Positions 62,159-64,000 of a stretch of DNA of 64,000 nt are shown here, piece by piece. How positions within the stretch are numbered: position 1 is the first letter of the stretch; each line of letters starts with the position of its first letter. Under the pieces are notes generated by a model. The model was not told the origin of the DNA, made no database searches, and was given only the letters and a program-made list of their open reading frames with translations. The DNA lies in the NCBI RefSeq assembly GCF_009761815.1, contig NZ_RWIN01000083.1:16379-80378 (forward strand), in the 5' to 3' direction. Position numbers and translations under genes: made by a program. This DNA is from Pseudomonas sp. PB120 (lineage in GTDB: Bacteria; Pseudomonadota; Gammaproteobacteria; Pseudomonadales; Pseudomonadaceae).

Positions 62159-63475
62159 TCACACAGCCAGCGCAGGCACTTCCACCGGGCTGATCTGTTT
62201 GCCATAGGGTTTGAGCACGCTGAGCAGCACCAGGCTGGCCAGCAGGTAACCGCTGGCGCAAATCACCAGTGCCCAGCGCAGCGCATCCGCCCCGGCGAGG
62301 GAGCTCAAGTGATCACTGAGCATGCCAACCACCAGCGGCCCGAAACCGGCGCCGAGGGCCATGATGCCGAAGTTGAACACTGCGATCAGCGTGGCCCGGC
62401 GCCGGGGGGCGATCAAGTGGGCGATGGCGGTGTAGCTGGGGGCCATCCACCACATGCCGAACACCGACATGCCGAACATGAAGGCGGCCGCCTTGGGCAC
62501 TTTCAAACTGCCCAGTAGCCAGGGATCGCCGGCCGGACACAGGGCGAAACCGATGGCCAGGGGGAAGGCCAGCAGCGCCCCGATGATCGGGATCCCCAGT
62601 TGCCAGCGGGTATCGCGTTGCGCCAGGTGTGCGGTCAGCCAGCCGCTGGACAGCGAGCCAATGATCGCTCCCGGCCCGGCCACCAGACCCATGATGGCGC
62701 CGGCATCCTTGAGTGTCAGGCCGTGGCTGCGCACCAGGAACGTGGTACTCCAGATGCTGAACGCGTAACCGGAAAACGCCAGCAGCGCGCCGGCGATGGC
62801 GATGCGCACGTAAGGGTTGCAGGCCCAGGCACCGCGTAGCACTTGCCACAGGGACTCGTGATGGACCGGATTGTTCGCCGGGATTTCCCAGGTGCCACGC
62901 AACGGCTCTTGGGTAGTCAGGCGCAACAGCACCGCGGCGATCAGGCCGGGTATCGCCATCCACATGAATGCGTCGCGCCACCCGTAGTAGTAAGTGATCC
63001 AGGCGCCGACACTCAGGCCGACCAATGCACCAATGGGCGCGCCCAGCATGTACACGCTGATGGCCTTGGCCCGCTGATGGGGCGGGTACAGGTCGGCGAT
63101 CATCGTCATTGACGCCGCGCCGCTGCCCGACTCGCCGACGGCCACGCCCAGACGGGCCAGCGCCAGTGTCCAGTAACCGGTGACCCAGCCACAGAGCAGG
63201 GTCATGGCGCTCCAGAAGGCGCAGCACAGGCCGATCAGGTCGCGACGGTTGGTCCGGTCGGCGAAACGCCCCATAGGGATGGCGAACAGGCAGTAGACCA
63301 GGGAAAAACCGAGCCCGGTCAGCAGGCCGATCTGGGTGTCCGTGACATTGAATTCAGCCTTGATGGGTTCGATGACGATCCCCATGATCTGCCGGTCGAT
63401 GAGGCTGACAGCGGAGACCAGGAACAATAGAAACAAGGTGTAGTGGCGACGAAAACCGTGGGGCTTGGTGGTCAT
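62159..63475 (-). CDS. MFS transporter, spinster-like
   Basis: This 438-residue protein has about twelve helices. The N-terminal segment SAVSLIDRQIMGIVIEPIKAE and the motif-A loop PMGRFADRTNRRDLIG place it with spinster/hexuronate-type major facilitators. It lies 69 bases downstream of the amidase gene on the same strand, so the two probably form a transport-plus-hydrolysis unit separate from the Rieske operon. Confidence 0.87.
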   Translation of the reverse strand: MTTKPHGFRRHYTLFLLFLVSAVSLIDRQIMGIVIEPIKAEFNVTDTQIGLLTGLGFSLVYCLFAIPMGRFADRTNRRDLIGLCCAFWSAMTLLCGWVTGYWTLALARLGVAVGESGSGAASMTMIADLYPPHQRAKAISVYMLGAPIGALVGLSVGAWITYYYGWRDAFMWMAIPGLIAAVLLRLTTQEPLRGTWEIPANNPVHHESLWQVLRGAWACNPYVRIAIAGALLAFSGYAFSIWSTTFLVRSHGLTLKDAGAIMGLVAGPGAIIGSLSSGWLTAHLAQRDTRWQLGIPIIGALLAFPLAIGFALCPAGDPWLLGSLKVPKAAAFMFGMSVFGMWWMAPSYTAIAHLIAPRRRATLIAVFNFGIMALGAGFGPLVVGMLSDHLSSLAGADALRWALVICASGYLLASLVLLSVLKPYGKQISPVEVPALAV

Positions 63476-63544
63476 GGATAGACACTCGCAATGTGCTCTT
63501 TTCTGTTGCCGGGCCCGCCGCTCGGGGAGGCCCGGCAGGCCGAT

Positions 63545-64000
63545 TTAGTGCTGTGCGGGAAGGAAGGCCCAGGGGCGATGCTGTTCCAGCTGCCCGGCCA
63601 GTTGAAACAACAGGCCTTCCTGGCAATGCGCGGCGCCGAACATCATACCGATCGGCAGGCCCTCGCGGCTCATGCCCAGCGGCACCGACATCGCCGGTTG
63701 ACCGCTGACGTTGGCCAGTACCGTAAAGCCGATGCTGCCGACGATGTGTTTGATGTAATCCTCATAACTGTTTTGCAGGCTGACCCGTCCCAGTGGCGGG
63801 GTAAGCTGGCCAGTGACCGGGGACAGGATCACGTCGATGTCGTCGAACAGCAGGTCCATCTGCAAACCAATCGCCTCGAAGTCGCGGCGGGCACGATAGA
63901 GCTGCTCGGAGCTGGCCTGGGTCGCCTGTTCCAGCACGCGCCGCGTCACCGTTTCCAGCGCATGCGGGGCCATGGGACGACCGAGCGCCGCCTCGCGGTC
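63545..64000 (-). CDS. Amidase signature family protein (C-terminal part; start beyond window)
   Basis: The reverse frame is open to the window edge and encodes the last 151 or so residues of an amidase. The end region LLFDDIDVILSPVTGQLTPP, VLANVSGQPAMSVPLG and GLPIGMMFGAAHCQEGLLF is characteristic of the amidase signature family C-terminus. The catalytic Ser-Ser-Lys region lies outside the window. It is likely co-transcribed with the spinster-like MFS gene. Confidence 0.88.
   Translation of the reverse strand, partial: DREAALGRPMAPHALETVTRRVLEQATQASSEQLYRARRDFEAIGLQMDLLFDDIDVILSPVTGQLTPPLGRVSLQNSYEDYIKHIVGSIGFTVLANVSGQPAMSVPLGMSREGLPIGMMFGAAHCQEGLLFQLAGQLEQHRPWAFLPAQH

Overview
The window reads as chromosomal DNA of a Pseudomonas, most likely of the P. 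fluorescens group. This rests on the high GC content, the dense short-intergenic gene layout, and the protein families present: ArsR/ArsC/ArsH, NspC, many LysR and AraC regulators, Gfa and BCCT transport. Pseudomonas-type REP elements beginning GTGGGAGC or GTGGCGAGG sit behind convergent gene ends. I see no rRNA, tRNA, CRISPR array, integrase or transposase. Genes at both window edges are cut.

Layout, 1-20 kb. The left edge holds a truncated gamma-glutamylpolyamine (glutamine) synthetase-family gene divergent from an AraC regulator. A YcaC-type hydrolase, an AI-2E family exporter and a secreted LprI-MliC lysozyme-inhibitor-like protein follow. Next comes a two-gene carboxyspermidine/carboxynorspermidine pathway (nspC plus the LYS1-like reductase). 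Then come a ClpP-like protease, a KGG-repeat stress protein and an MscS channel. From 11.1 to 14.3 kb is a small accessory island of four genes, of which only a WYL-domain regulator is recognisable. A beta-barrel protein, a CadC/TolB/TPR regulator facing an NmrA-type reductase plus periplasmic cupin, and an AT-richer pair (2OG-Fe oxygenase plus glycosyltransferase) complete this part.

Layout, 20-37 kb. This is a run of small catabolic or oxidoreductive modules with local regulators. They include a secreted hydrolase with a Cys nucleophile next to a cupin-carboxymuconolactone decarboxylase fusion, and an Old Yellow Enzyme module between LysR genes. A permease/Fe-alcohol dehydrogenase/aldehyde dehydrogenase operon follows. 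After it come an AraC-linked SDR/VOC/saccharopine-dehydrogenase-like set and an HxlR-linked pair of NTF2-fold proteins.

Layout, 37-51 kb. An arsR-arsC-arsH operon lacks any efflux pump gene. It is followed by an orphan GAF histidine kinase and a small secreted HExxH protein. A five-gene operon comes next (TIM-barrel isomerase, 2OG-Fe oxygenase, periplasmic binding protein, fused ABC permease-ATPase, atypical SDR), facing a galactose-dehydrogenase-like gene. The stretch ends with a decayed metallo-beta-lactamase pseudogene, REP elements, a ferritin-like diiron protein and an AraC regulator.

Layout, 51-64 kb. This is the most coherent metabolic system in the window. A Gfa-type formaldehyde-activating protein, a GcvA-like LysR regulator and a BCCT betaine/carnitine/choline-type transporter lead in. 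Divergent from the transporter is a tight six-gene operon: Rieske oxygenase, aldehyde dehydrogenase, rubredoxin fused to a rubredoxin-reductase-like flavoprotein, FAD amine oxidase, EutQ-like cupin and MFS transporter, closed by a strong hairpin. The Rieske enzyme has a Glu at the bridging position, as in carnitine and choline monooxygenases. I infer a catabolic route for a quaternary ammonium compound using a non-standard electron-transfer partner. An MFS/amidase pair runs off the right edge.
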